Of a stretch of DNA of 64,000 bases, positions 34,734 to 43,544 are shown piece by piece. Source of the stretch: Rhizobium leguminosarum bv. trifolii WSM1325 (GTDB lineage: Bacteria > Pseudomonadota > Alphaproteobacteria > Rhizobiales > Rhizobiaceae); contig CP001626.1 in the NCBI GenBank assembly GCA_000023185.1, positions 186,001 to 250,000 of the forward strand. Direction: 5' to 3'. The position numbers and the translations under genes were made by a program. Position 1 is the stretch's first letter, and each line of letters starts with the position of its first letter. Under the pieces are notes generated by a model. It was not told the origin of the DNA. It saw only the letters and a program-made list of their open reading frames with translations, and did not search any database.

Positions 34734-36023
34734 TCAATAACGAGGCACGTAATCCAACCCGCCGTCGATCCGTGCCGGGCGTCCGTCGAGGAAAAGCTCG
34801 CCGATGCGCGGCGCCGAGCGGGCGATGACCTTGCCGCGGCGGATGACCGCCAGGCGGTTCGGCTTCAGCCGCAGTGCTTCCAGCGTGTCGCTCGCCTGGA
34901 GGATGACGAGGTCGGCGTTGCATCCCTTTTCCAGGCCGTAATCTGCAAGCCCCATCGTCTTTGCCGAATTGACGGTCAGCGCGTCGAAGATCCTCTTCTT
35001 GTCGTCGATGCCGGCCATCTGCGCGACATGGATTGCCATATGGCCAACCTCCAGCATGTCGCCCGACCCCATCGAATACCAGGGGTCCATGACGCAGTCG
35101 TGCCCGAAGGAGACATTGAGCCCGGCATCCATCAATTCCCGCACGCGGGTCATGCCGCGGCGTTTCGGATAGGTGTCGTGCCGGCCCTGCAGCATGATGT
35201 TGATCAGCGGATTGGGGATGACGTTGATCTCGGCCTCCGCCATCAGCGGAATGAGCTTGGAGACGTAATAATTGTCCATCGAGTGCATCGAGGTCAGATG
35301 CGAGCCGGCGACGCGCCCTTGCAAGCCGAAGCGGATGGTTTCCGCAGACAGCGTCTCGATATGGCGCGAGAGCGGATCGTCGGTTTCGTCGCAGTGGATA
35401 TCGACCGGCAGGCCGCGATCGGCGGCGATGCGGCAGAGCGCCTCGACAGACGCCGTCCCTTCGCCCATCGTCCGTTCGAAGTGGGGAATGCCGCCGACGA
35501 TATCGACGCCCATGTCGAGGGCGCGGTTGAGCGCGTCGATCGCGCCCGGCGAGCGGTAGTAACCGTCCTGGGGAAAGGCGACCAGCTGCAGATCGATATA
35601 GGGCGCGACCTTCTCGCGAACCTCGATCATCGCCTCGACGGTCACAAGCCTGGGATCACTGGTATCGACATGGCTGCGGATGAAGAGCAGGCCCTGCGTG
35701 ACCGCCAGATCGCAATAGCGCAGCGCGCGATCGACCAGTTCCTCCTTCGTCACGATCGGGCGCAGCTCCCCCCAGAGCGCAATGCCTTCGAGCAGGGTGC
35801 CGGACACGTTCATGCGCGGCAGGCCGAGCGACAGGGTGGCGTCCATATGGAAATGCGGATCGACAAAAGGCGGACTGACCAGCCGGCCGGTCGCGTCGAT
35901 TTCTTCTCCCGCCTGCGCCTGGAGATTACTCTCAATGGCAACGATCTTGCCGCCCTGGATGCCAATATCAATACCCTTTCGGCCATCGGGGACATTTGCA
36001 TTTCTCACGATCAGATCGAACAT
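34734..36023 (-). CDS. Cytosine-deaminase-like amidohydrolase
   Basis: A 429-aa amidohydrolase-superfamily enzyme of cytosine-deaminase (CodA) type. Metal ligands appear in VDPHFHMDATLS (HxH), DIHCDETDD (His) and SFGHDCVMDPW (Asp), with SHLTSMHSMDN between. These enzymes deaminate or hydrolyse N-heterocycles such as cytosine, isocytosine or creatinine. The ATG at 36023 matches the family start MFDLIVRNANVPDG and has GAGG upstream; an ATG at 36053 overlaps the permease stop by ATGA and is the alternative. Last gene of the BMP-type importer operon. Confidence 0.9.
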   Translation of the reverse strand: MFDLIVRNANVPDGRKGIDIGIQGGKIVAIESNLQAQAGEEIDATGRLVSPPFVDPHFHMDATLSLGLPRMNVSGTLLEGIALWGELRPIVTKEELVDRALRYCDLAVTQGLLFIRSHVDTSDPRLVTVEAMIEVREKVAPYIDLQLVAFPQDGYYRSPGAIDALNRALDMGVDIVGGIPHFERTMGEGTASVEALCRIAADRGLPVDIHCDETDDPLSRHIETLSAETIRFGLQGRVAGSHLTSMHSMDNYYVSKLIPLMAEAEINVIPNPLINIMLQGRHDTYPKRRGMTRVRELMDAGLNVSFGHDCVMDPWYSMGSGDMLEVGHMAIHVAQMAGIDDKKRIFDALTVNSAKTMGLADYGLEKGCNADLVILQASDTLEALRLKPNRLAVIRRGKVIARSAPRIGELFLDGRPARIDGGLDYVPRY

Positions 36024-36049
36024 CGGAGCCTCATTGAGTGTGGGCGGTT

Positions 36050-36994
36050 TCATCGTTCGCCGCGGCGATAGGGCTGCATCAGTGCCTGCGGAACGCGGGC
36101 GCGGCGGGCCATGACGGCAAGGGCGGCAATGGAAAGGATATAGGGCGTCATCAGAAACAGCTGATAGGGCACGAGCCCGCTGAGTGCGGTTTGCAGCCGA
36201 AGCTGGAAGGCGTCGAAGAAGGCAAAGAGCAGCGCGCCGAACAGCGCGCGCCCCGGCCGCCAGGAGGCGAAGACGACGAGCGCGATGCAGATCCAGCCGC
36301 GTCCCTGCACCATTGTGGGGAAAAAGCTGTTGAACGCCGACAATGTCAGGAAAGCGCCGCCCATTCCCATCAGCGCGCTTCCGGCAATCACCGCGCCGTA
36401 GCGCACCTTCATCGGATTGACGCCCTGGGCTTCGGCCGCATGCGGGTTCTCGCCGGTCATGCGGATTGCAAGGCCGACGGGCGTGCGGAAGATGAAGTAG
36501 GCCATCAGCAGGGCGATAGTGATTGCCAGATAGGTCGGCGCCGTCTGGGTGAAGAAGGCCGGCCCGATGAACGGCAATGTCGAGAGACCGGGAATGGCGA
36601 TCGGCTGGAACGGCACGATGGTGGGTGGGGTATTGGCAAGCGGCACGATCAGCCGGAAAACATAATAGCTGAAGCTGGAGGCAAACAGCGTGACGCCGAG
36701 ACCGGAGACATGCTGGGAGAGGCCAAGCGTCACCGTCAGGCCTGCATGCAACAGGCCGAAGACGCCGCCGGCCACCGCTGCAATCAGCAGGCCGGTCCAG
36801 AGATCGGCGCCGTGATAGACCGAAAGCCAGCCAATCATTGCGCCGAAGGTCATGATGCCTTCGATGCCGAGATTGAGCACGCCCGCCCGTTCGCAGAGCA
36901 GGGCGCCGAGCGTGCCGAAAATCAGCGGCGTGGCGATCCGCAGGATTGCCGCCCAGAGCCCGGCGGAAGCGATGATGTCGAAGAGCTGCATCAT
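36050..36994 (-). CDS. Nucleobase/nucleoside-type ABC transporter permease (YufQ/NupQ-like)
   Basis: A 314-aa BPD_transp_2 permease of the BMP-associated branch. The stretch LLCERAGVLNLGIEGIMTFGAMIGW is highly diagnostic, as is MTGENPHAAEAQGVNPMKVRYGAVIAGSALMG. Its start overlaps the preceding permease by ATGA. It forms the channel together with the permease at 36991. Confidence 0.92.
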   Translation of the reverse strand: MMQLFDIIASAGLWAAILRIATPLIFGTLGALLCERAGVLNLGIEGIMTFGAMIGWLSVYHGADLWTGLLIAAVAGGVFGLLHAGLTVTLGLSQHVSGLGVTLFASSFSYYVFRLIVPLANTPPTIVPFQPIAIPGLSTLPFIGPAFFTQTAPTYLAITIALLMAYFIFRTPVGLAIRMTGENPHAAEAQGVNPMKVRYGAVIAGSALMGMGGAFLTLSAFNSFFPTMVQGRGWICIALVVFASWRPGRALFGALLFAFFDAFQLRLQTALSGLVPYQLFLMTPYILSIAALAVMARRARVPQALMQPYRRGER

Positions 36995-38040
36995 CGCCGG
37001 ATCCTGTATTGCGTGAAGAACAAGGCGATCAGCATCGTCAGCAGCGACAGGGCAACCGTGACATCGGCGATATAGGTCGGGATGCCGAGACCGCGGCTCA
37101 TGCCGTCCGCCCCCACGAACATGGTGGCGGTGAAAATGGCGGCGAAGACGACACCGAGTGGATTGAGGTTGGCGAGCATGGCGACAACAATACCGGCATA
37201 ACCGAAGCCCGGCGACAGATCGGTCGTCACATAACCCTTGACGCCCATGACCTCGATCGCTCCCGCCAACCCCGCAAGCCCACCGGAGAGACAGGCGACC
37301 TTCACCAACGTTTTGCCGAGCGGGACGCCGGCAAAGACGGCCCCGCCGGGATTGAGACCTGCTGCGCGCGACTGCATGCCGAACACGGTGCGGGACTGGA
37401 CGAAATGGACGACGACGGCCAGAGCGATCGCGATCGCAAAGCCGATATGCAGGCGCGAGCGGGCGACCAGCTTCGGCAGCATGGCGTGATCGCTGACGGA
37501 TTGCGACTGCGGCCAGCCGAAGGCCAGCGGATCCTTGAGGATGCCGTCGATCAGCATCGAGACGAACAGCACAGCGATGAAATTCAGGAGCAGGCTGGTG
37601 ACGACCTCATCGACGGAGAAGCGCAGCCTGAGCCAGAGCGGGATCAGGATCAGCACCATGCCGGCAATGGCGCCGACCAGCAACAGCAGCGGAATGAGGA
37701 TGGGGGCGGGAAGATTGCCGAGCAGCTTCGAGCTTGCCGCGGCAACGGCGATGGCGCCGAGATAGAACTGGCCCTCGGCGCCGATATTCCAGAGCCGCGC
37801 CCGGAAAGCGACGGCGGCGGCAAGCCCCGTCAGCATCAGCGGCGTTGCCCGCGTCAGCGTTTCGGTCGCCGAGAGCCGCGAGCCGAAAGCGCCTGTCAGG
37901 ATGCGCCAATAGGCATCGAGAACAGGCGCGCCGGCAATGGCGATCAAGATGCCTGCCAGCGCCAACGCTGCGATGACCGCGATGACGGGCGTGACGATCA
38001 GCAGGTAAAGCGGGCGGTGCTCGCGGCGTTCAAATCGCAT
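36991..38040 (-). CDS. Nucleobase/nucleoside-type ABC transporter permease (YufP/NupP-like)
   Basis: A 349-aa permease. Typical features are TRATPLMLTGLAAAVAFRARLWNIGAEGQFYLGAIA and the RAAGLNPGGAVFAGVPLGKTLVKVACLSGGLAGLAGAIE block. It overlaps the ATPase by 11 bases and the next permease by 4. Coupled in one operon with SBP, amidase and ATPase. Confidence 0.92.
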   Translation of the reverse strand: MRFERREHRPLYLLIVTPVIAVIAALALAGILIAIAGAPVLDAYWRILTGAFGSRLSATETLTRATPLMLTGLAAAVAFRARLWNIGAEGQFYLGAIAVAAASSKLLGNLPAPILIPLLLLVGAIAGMVLILIPLWLRLRFSVDEVVTSLLLNFIAVLFVSMLIDGILKDPLAFGWPQSQSVSDHAMLPKLVARSRLHIGFAIAIALAVVVHFVQSRTVFGMQSRAAGLNPGGAVFAGVPLGKTLVKVACLSGGLAGLAGAIEVMGVKGYVTTDLSPGFGYAGIVVAMLANLNPLGVVFAAIFTATMFVGADGMSRGLGIPTYIADVTVALSLLTMLIALFFTQYRIRR

Positions 38041-39562
38041 GGCCGACCTCTGGGGTTTCCTGCCATTCGCCGGCCATCATCAGCCCCAGCCTGCGGGCGT
38101 CGGCGCCGTCAGCCTCGACGGGCGGGGACAGACGGCCGACAACGATCGCCTGTATGCGATCGGCAAGCGCGATCACCTCATCGAGGTCTTCCGAGATCAG
38201 CAGCACGGCGGTGCCCTGCCGGCGGGCTTCGAGCAGGCGTGCGTGCACGGCCGCCACGGCCCCTTCGTCGAGGCCGCGCGCCGGCTGCGCAGCGATCAGG
38301 ATACGCGGCCGCCGATGCAGGTTGCGGCCGAGAATGAGCTTCTGCATATTGCCGCCGGAGAGCAGCCGGGTGCGGATGGCAGGGCCGCCGCCGCGGACAT
38401 CGAACCCGTCGATAATTTCGCTCGCGAAGGCCATGCCCGCCTTGCGGTTGACGAGGCCATGGCGCGAAAAGGCAGGCGAGGCGAGGCGCTCCAGCACGGC
38501 GTTTTCCCAGATCGCCATTTCGCCGATCACGCCCTCCTCGTTGCGGTCCTCGGGAATGCGTCCGATGCCGGCATCGACCACATCGGCGACGCCGAGATTG
38601 CCGATGGCTTCCCCGAAAAGCATAAGGTCGCCGGCACTCCGCGCCAGCGTGCCGGAGAGAAGATGCGCCAGTGCCGCCTGGCCATTGCCGGAAACACCGA
38701 TGATGCCGAGGATCTCGCCCTGGTGCAGCCGGAAGCTGATCGATTTCAATCGATCGACGCCGTCGATACGCACCGTCACACCTGAAGCTTCGAGGGCAAC
38801 GGCACCCGGTGTCGACGGCTCTCGTACAGGCCGCGTCACGCGGCGGCCAACCATCAGTTCGGCGAGTTCCGCCTTGCTGGTTTCCGACGCCTTTCGTTCG
38901 GCGACCATCTTGCCGCCGCGCAGCACGACGATGCGGTCGGCGGCGGCCATGACCTCGTCGAGCTTGTGGGAGATGAAGATCAGCGACAGGCCTTGGTGGG
39001 CCATTTCCCTCAGCGTCGTGAACAGCCGTTCGGCTTCGATATTGGTCAGCACTGCCGTCGGCTCGTCGAGGATCAGGATGCGGGCATCGTTATAGAGCGC
39101 CTTGAGGATCTCGACGCGCTGCTGCTCGCCGACCGACAGGTCGCCAAGGCGGGCATCCGGATCGACCTTGAGGCCGAAGCGTCCGGAAATTGTGAGCAGC
39201 TTCTTCCGCGCCGCCGACGTCGCCGAGCGCCAGGACCACAGTCTTTCCGTGCCGGTCATGACATTTTCGAGAACGGTCAGATTGGGCGCGAGCGAAAAAT
39301 GCTGATGCACCATGCCGACGCCGGCGCGGATCGCCGCACGCGGCTTGCCCTGCGGCACCTCCGTGCCCTCGATCAGGATTCGGCCTGCATCCGGCATGTA
39401 ATGGCCGAAAAGGATACTCATCAGCGTGGTCTTGCCCGCACCGTTCTCGCCGAGCAGGGCGACGACCTCACCCTTGGCGAGCGTCATGGAAATATCGTGA
39501 TTGGCGAGATTGTCGCCGAAGCGCTTGCTGACGCCGATAATTTCCAGCACGGGCCCGGTCAT
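38030..39562 (-). CDS. BMP-type ABC transporter ATP-binding protein (YufO/NupO-like, two NBDs)
   Basis: A 510-aa double ATPase. Domain 1 has GENGAGKTT, LSVGEQQRVEILKAL and ILILDEPTAVLT. Domain 2 has a degenerate Walker A GVSGNGQAAL (no Lys), LSGGNMQKLILGRNL, and an altered Walker B region (AAQPARGLDEG). One catalytically impaired site is normal for this family. The ATG at 39562 overlaps the amidase stop (ATGA). Confidence 0.92.
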   Translation of the reverse strand: MTGPVLEIIGVSKRFGDNLANHDISMTLAKGEVVALLGENGAGKTTLMSILFGHYMPDAGRILIEGTEVPQGKPRAAIRAGVGMVHQHFSLAPNLTVLENVMTGTERLWSWRSATSAARKKLLTISGRFGLKVDPDARLGDLSVGEQQRVEILKALYNDARILILDEPTAVLTNIEAERLFTTLREMAHQGLSLIFISHKLDEVMAAADRIVVLRGGKMVAERKASETSKAELAELMVGRRVTRPVREPSTPGAVALEASGVTVRIDGVDRLKSISFRLHQGEILGIIGVSGNGQAALAHLLSGTLARSAGDLMLFGEAIGNLGVADVVDAGIGRIPEDRNEEGVIGEMAIWENAVLERLASPAFSRHGLVNRKAGMAFASEIIDGFDVRGGGPAIRTRLLSGGNMQKLILGRNLHRRPRILIAAQPARGLDEGAVAAVHARLLEARRQGTAVLLISEDLDEVIALADRIQAIVVGRLSPPVEADGADARRLGLMMAGEWQETPEVGHAI

Positions 39563-40971
39563 GACGGCAATCCTGCGACCGGAAAACGGTGCTGCCACCG
39601 CCCCTCGGCCTCCAGGCGGGCGGCAAGCGACAGCAGACGCGGCTCGTGACCCATCGGCGCCATGAGCTGAACCGGCAGCGGCATGGCGTGCTCATCCTCT
39701 CCGAAAGGCAGTGTCAAAGCAGGAAAACCCGAAATATTGGCGAGGCAGGCAAGCGGCGCAAATGCCGTCATCCGCTCGAGATGCAGATCCGTGTCGGCAT
39801 GATCGGACGGAAAGGAACCGATCGCAAGAGGCGCGGAGGACAGCATCGGCATGAGGATGCAATCGACCCTGTCGAACAGTGCCCAGAGGTTACGGCTCAC
39901 CAGGACGGCATCATCAAGCGTGCTCCAGAGCGATGTCGCTGAGAATGCCCGTCCGCGCGCCGCGAAGGCCTGCGTGAGAGACTCGGCCCTGCTTTCATCA
40001 AGAGCCGCCGCCTTGATGAGTGCTGCGAGATTGACCGAGACGATATCGGCGAAGGCGCGGCCGCTTGAAGCGACGCTCCAATCGAACTCGGCCCAGTTCA
40101 GCGGAACAATGACGTGTCCGTCGCTTTCGAGCGCACGGGCCGCATCTTCGACGGCTGCGAGCCGATCACCCTCCGTCGGATAGGTCGACCCGGTATCAAC
40201 AAGCAGGCCGATCCGCAAACGGCCGTTATCGCTGTCGACAGGGGAGGGGTCGGGAAAAGGTCCTCGCGATTTGCCGCTCAGCCTGTCGAAAATCAGCGCC
40301 GTATCCCGCACCGAGCGGCAGACCGCGAGTTCGCTCGCGATACCGGCCAAGTGGTTGCCGAAGGATGGCCCGCCGGGGATAGCGCCGCGCGTCGGCTTCA
40401 GTCCGACGAGGCCACAGCAGGCGGCTGGCACACGGATCGAGCCGCCGGCATCGGTGGCATGCGCAATCGCGACGATCCCGGCGGCAACCGCTGCCGCCGC
40501 ACCGCCGGAGGAGCCGCCCGCGGTGCGTGCCGGATCGAGTGGGTTGCGACAGATCGGCCCGATCACCGGTTCGCTGGCGAGCGACAGGCCGAATTCCGGG
40601 CTCGTCGTCAGGCCGAACAGACAGAAGCCGGCGTCGCGGAACCGGGCAGCCAGATCGGAATCCGCTTCGCCGCCCTTTCTTTCGAAAAGACCGGAACCGG
40701 CCGTTACCGGCAGCCCGGCAAAGGGGCCGCCAAGATCCTTCGCCAAGGTCGGCACGCCGGCAAAGCGCCTCGCGGCAAAGCGATCGGGCGCGCTCCGCCG
40801 CTCACTGTCGCGGTCGTCGGCCGAGGCAAGGCCCATGGCGGCATCGAGATAGGCGATGGCGCCGAGCGGCTCCTGCAGCACGGCTGAGGCAAGGGACGCC
40901 TGCATCGCCTCCGCAGCGCTCAGGCTGCCAGGCCTGATCGCTGCCGCCAGATCCGTCGCATCGCCACGCAT
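39559..40971 (-). CDS. Amidase-signature-family amidohydrolase
   Basis: A 470-aa amidase. The Ser-Ser-Lys machinery is visible: Lys in TLAKDLGGPFAG, the glycine-serine motif AGGSSGGAAAAVAAG, and ATDAGGSIRVPAACCGLVGLKPTRG carrying the acyl Ser. It hydrolyses an amide of a small carboxylate or carbamoyl compound. It sits between the SBP and the ATPase genes, overlapping the latter, an unusual spot for an enzyme and a sign that it works on the imported substrate. With the deaminase-like enzyme it may open or deaminate an N-heterocycle. Confidence 0.92.
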   Translation of the reverse strand: MRGDATDLAAAIRPGSLSAAEAMQASLASAVLQEPLGAIAYLDAAMGLASADDRDSERRSAPDRFAARRFAGVPTLAKDLGGPFAGLPVTAGSGLFERKGGEADSDLAARFRDAGFCLFGLTTSPEFGLSLASEPVIGPICRNPLDPARTAGGSSGGAAAAVAAGIVAIAHATDAGGSIRVPAACCGLVGLKPTRGAIPGGPSFGNHLAGIASELAVCRSVRDTALIFDRLSGKSRGPFPDPSPVDSDNGRLRIGLLVDTGSTYPTEGDRLAAVEDAARALESDGHVIVPLNWAEFDWSVASSGRAFADIVSVNLAALIKAAALDESRAESLTQAFAARGRAFSATSLWSTLDDAVLVSRNLWALFDRVDCILMPMLSSAPLAIGSFPSDHADTDLHLERMTAFAPLACLANISGFPALTLPFGEDEHAMPLPVQLMAPMGHEPRLLSLAARLEAEGRWQHRFPVAGLPS

Positions 40972-40979
40972 CAGCCGAA

Positions 40980-41966
40980 TTACTTCGGCTCGTCCATCAT
41001 CTTCGGAACTTCGAAGCTGCCGGCCTTGATCTCCGCCCGCTTGGCTTCCATCGCAGCCTCAGCCTCGGCGGGCGCCACGCCCTTCACGAAGACGATATCG
41101 CTGCCGCCTTCCTTCATCAGGCCGTAGGAGGTGTAGTTCCGGCCGACCGGCTTTCCGGCAGCGACATCGGCGATCGCAGCGTCCAGGATTGGGCGGAAGT
41201 ACCACATGGCGTTGGCAAACACCGTATCCGGATAACGTGGCGTATAGTCGATCAGCGAGCCGACCGATTTGATGCCGCGTTCCTTGGCGGCATCGGCGGT
41301 GCCGATACGCTCGCCGAACAGAATGTCGGCGCCGGCATCGATCTGGGCAAGGCCGGCTTCGCGGGCCTTCGGCGGATCGAAGAAGGTACCGATGAAGGAG
41401 ACGAGATGCTTGGCATCGGGATTGACGGACTTGACGCCTGCCGCGAACGCATTGATCAGCATGTTGACCTCGGGGATCGGAATGGCGCCGACTGAACCGA
41501 CGACATTCGACTTGGTCATCTTGCCGGCCAGCATGCCGGCGAGATAGGCGCCGTCATGGTTCCAGGTGCCGAAGAAGCCGAAATTGTCGCCGGCCTGCTC
41601 GCCGCTCGAACCCAGCACGAAAGCGGTATCGGGATAGTCGACCGCGACCTGCCGGGCTTCTTTCTCCACCGCATAGGCCTCGCCGATGATCAGCTTGTTG
41701 CCCTGTTCGGCATATTCGCGCATGGCGCGCGGATAATCGGTGCCGGAGACGCCTTCGGAGAAGACATATTCGATCACGCCTTCCTTGGCGGCGTCCTGCA
41801 ACGCCTTGTGCAGACAGGAGTTCCAGGCGTTTTCGACCGGCGACGCATGGATGCCGGCAACCTTCAGCGGCGCAGCAGCCCTTGCCAGCGGGGCAAAGCC
41901 GCTGACCCCAAGCGCAATGCCGGACGCGATCACTGCCCGGCGTGAAATCAGGATATCTTTGGTCAT
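40980..41966 (-). CDS. BMP-family ABC transporter substrate-binding protein
   Basis: A 328-aa receptor of the basic-membrane-protein family, which binds nucleosides and related compounds. The signal sequence MTKDILISRRAVIASGIALGVSGFAPLARA has a twin-arginine-like pair. LKVAGIHASPVENAWNSCLHKALQDA, YAVEKEARQVAVDYPDTAFVLGSSG and GAYLAGMLAGKMTKSNVVGSVG are typical of this family. AGGGGAAC ahead of the ATG at 41966 sets the start. It heads the operon and is followed 8 bases later by the amidase gene. Confidence 0.92.
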   Translation of the reverse strand: MTKDILISRRAVIASGIALGVSGFAPLARAAAPLKVAGIHASPVENAWNSCLHKALQDAAKEGVIEYVFSEGVSGTDYPRAMREYAEQGNKLIIGEAYAVEKEARQVAVDYPDTAFVLGSSGEQAGDNFGFFGTWNHDGAYLAGMLAGKMTKSNVVGSVGAIPIPEVNMLINAFAAGVKSVNPDAKHLVSFIGTFFDPPKAREAGLAQIDAGADILFGERIGTADAAKERGIKSVGSLIDYTPRYPDTVFANAMWYFRPILDAAIADVAAGKPVGRNYTSYGLMKEGGSDIVFVKGVAPAEAEAAMEAKRAEIKAGSFEVPKMMDEPK

Positions 41967-42000
41967 TGATTGTTCCCCTTTTTTACCATTTGGTTCAAAA

Positions 42001-42028
42001 ATCATAGTAGCGCCCAAAAATGTGTCAA
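42001..42028 (-). promoter_or_regulatory. Strong sigma-70-like promoter of the BMP importer operon
   Basis: Read on the minus strand: TTGACA (42028-42023), a 16-base spacer, and TATGAT (42006-42001), close to the consensus. It lies 35-62 bases upstream of the SBP start at 41966. No nearby regulator or palindromic operator was found. Confidence 0.75.
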
Positions 42029-42139
42029 GCGGCAAACAGGCTTAAAAATCAGGCTGTTCAGTCCCCAGTGCAGCCTGTCTTCATCAGCCAATTTTTTCCG
42101 AGTTCGGATAGCGTCACGGCTTAGTTGAAAGGATGTGGC

Positions 42140-42295
42140 ATGGCACGCTACGCCGGCAAGTTCTCAAGAAGTCAGGGCTCTCTTCCAAAAAAAGCGCTTT
42201 TCCGGACAGACCCTGGGCCGAATATACAGGGCGTTACGACTTGGCGCGACGACATTGGCAGGATATGCAGGGAGGATAGGGGTTGGGGAAAATGA
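42140..42295 (+). CDS. Small ORF (51 aa) coupled to the lipid operon, hypothetical
   Basis: The ATG at 42140 is preceded by AAAGGA at an ideal 6-base distance. The frame encodes a basic 51-residue peptide (starts MARYAGKFSRSQGSLPKKAL) and its stop TGA overlaps the ATG at 42292 of the phosphatidyltransferase (ATGA), the same coupling seen at the next two junctions of this operon. No known family was recognised. It may be a small protein or a leader that sets translation of the operon. Confidence 0.4.
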   Translation: MARYAGKFSRSQGSLPKKALFRTDPGPNIQGVTTWRDDIGRICREDRGWGK

Positions 42296-42927
42296 TAATG
42301 GGGGAAGAAGAAGGCGCCTCGCGGCGACCGATCGCGAGCCGGTCGTCGTCCTGGGCCATCGGCCTCAGCGCGTGGCTGGCGCGCAGCGGCGCGACACCGA
42401 ACGGCATTTCGCTTTTATCGGTCGTATTCGCGGGCATAGGCGCGGCGCTCATTGTTTTCACAACACATCCGATTGCCATGGTTTGCGCCGCGATCTCGGT
42501 GCAACTGCGGCTCGTCTGCAATCTGCTGGACGGAATGGTCGCGATCGAAGGCGGCAAGAAAACCAAGAGCGGGCCGCTCTATAATGAATTCCCCGACCGG
42601 GTCGCCGACAGCCTGTTTCTCGTCGCGGCTGGCTATGCCTGCGGCTTTGGCTGGCTCGGCTGGCTGGCTGCGCTGCTCGCCGCACTCACCGCCTATATCA
42701 GGGTCTTCGGAGGATCGGTCGGACTTCCCCAGGACTTCAGCGGCGTCATGGCCAAGCAGCGCCGCATGGCGGTGCTGACGGCGGGCCTGCTGGCCCAGAG
42801 CGTCGAGACGCTGATATCCGGCAGCCACTGGTCGCTGATCCTGGCATGCGCGGTCATCGCGGCCGGCAGCCTTGTCACCTGCATCACCCGCACGTTGAGG
42901 CTGAAACATTCCCTGGAGAGACTATGA
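42292..42927 (+). CDS. CDP-alcohol phosphatidyltransferase-family protein with altered motif
   Basis: A 211-aa membrane protein with about six helices. The family motif D-x2-DG-x2-AR-x8-G-x3-D-x3-D has exactly the right spacing but reads N-LL-DG-MV-AI-(8)-G-PLY-N-EFP-D: the first and third Asp are Asn and the Arg is Ile. It resembles E. coli YnbA-type proteins more than PgsA or PssA. ATG 42292 is chosen for its ATGA overlap with the small ORF; a TTG at 42283 with GGAGG upstream is the alternative. It would join a CDP-lipid to an alcohol. Confidence 0.85.
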   Translation: MIMGEEEGASRRPIASRSSSWAIGLSAWLARSGATPNGISLLSVVFAGIGAALIVFTTHPIAMVCAAISVQLRLVCNLLDGMVAIEGGKKTKSGPLYNEFPDRVADSLFLVAAGYACGFGWLGWLAALLAALTAYIRVFGGSVGLPQDFSGVMAKQRRMAVLTAGLLAQSVETLISGSHWSLILACAVIAAGSLVTCITRTLRLKHSLERL

Positions 42928-43544
42928 TCGCGATTATCCGTCGGTTTCTCGTGCTGCTCGTCCGTATCCTGGTCGGCGCCCGAAGCGAGTGGCGGGGCTG
43001 CGCGCCCGATCCCAGTCGCCGCATCTATTTCGCCAATCACAACAGCCATATCGATACCGTCGCCGTCATGGCCGCCTTGCCCTGGCCGGTGCGCCGGATG
43101 ACCCATCCGGTTGCGGCGCGGGACTATTGGGGAACGAGCGCCTTTCGCCGTTTCATCGCAGAGAAAGGCCTGCGCGCCGTCTTGATAGACCGCAAGCCTC
43201 CGCCGGACACCGACCCGCTGGCTCCGATAGAGCGCCTGCTTGAGGAGGGGCGCTCAGTCCTGATTTTCCCGGAAGGAACGAGAAGCACCAACGATGAGAT
43301 CGCCCCGTTCCGCAGTGGCATCTTTCGCCTTGCCTGCCGTTTTCCGGATGTCGATCTCGTGCCGATCCATCTCGACAACCTTCAGCGCATCCTGCCGAAG
43401 GGAAGCATGCTGATCGTGCCGATCACCTGCACGGCGCGCTTCGGCAAGCCGCTCCGCGTCGAACCAGGCGAGGAAAAGACCGAATTCCTGGCCCGCGCCC
43501 GCGCTGCGGTCATTGAGCTCGCAGATGGGGGGCACAGCGCATGA
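42924..43544 (+). CDS. PlsC-type 1-acylglycerol-phosphate acyltransferase
   Basis: A 206-aa membrane-associated acyltransferase. Block I is FANHNSHIDTV (H-x4-D), block III is LIFPEGTRST, and block IV is LVPIHLDN. An N-terminal hydrophobic helix (IIRRFLVLLVRILVGA) anchors it. It acylates lysophosphatidic acid or a related lysolipid. Start overlaps the previous stop and its stop overlaps the next start (ATGA both times), so it works in one pathway with the phosphatidyltransferase and CdsA-like enzyme. Confidence 0.92.
   Translation: MIAIIRRFLVLLVRILVGARSEWRGCAPDPSRRIYFANHNSHIDTVAVMAALPWPVRRMTHPVAARDYWGTSAFRRFIAEKGLRAVLIDRKPPPDTDPLAPIERLLEEGRSVLIFPEGTRSTNDEIAPFRSGIFRLACRFPDVDLVPIHLDNLQRILPKGSMLIVPITCTARFGKPLRVEPGEEKTEFLARARAAVIELADGGHSA

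Noticed and set aside
42135..42584. A 149-codon frame overlapping the phosphatidyltransferase start
   Set aside because: Arg-rich, no motif, and in another frame from both the real gene and the coupled small ORF.
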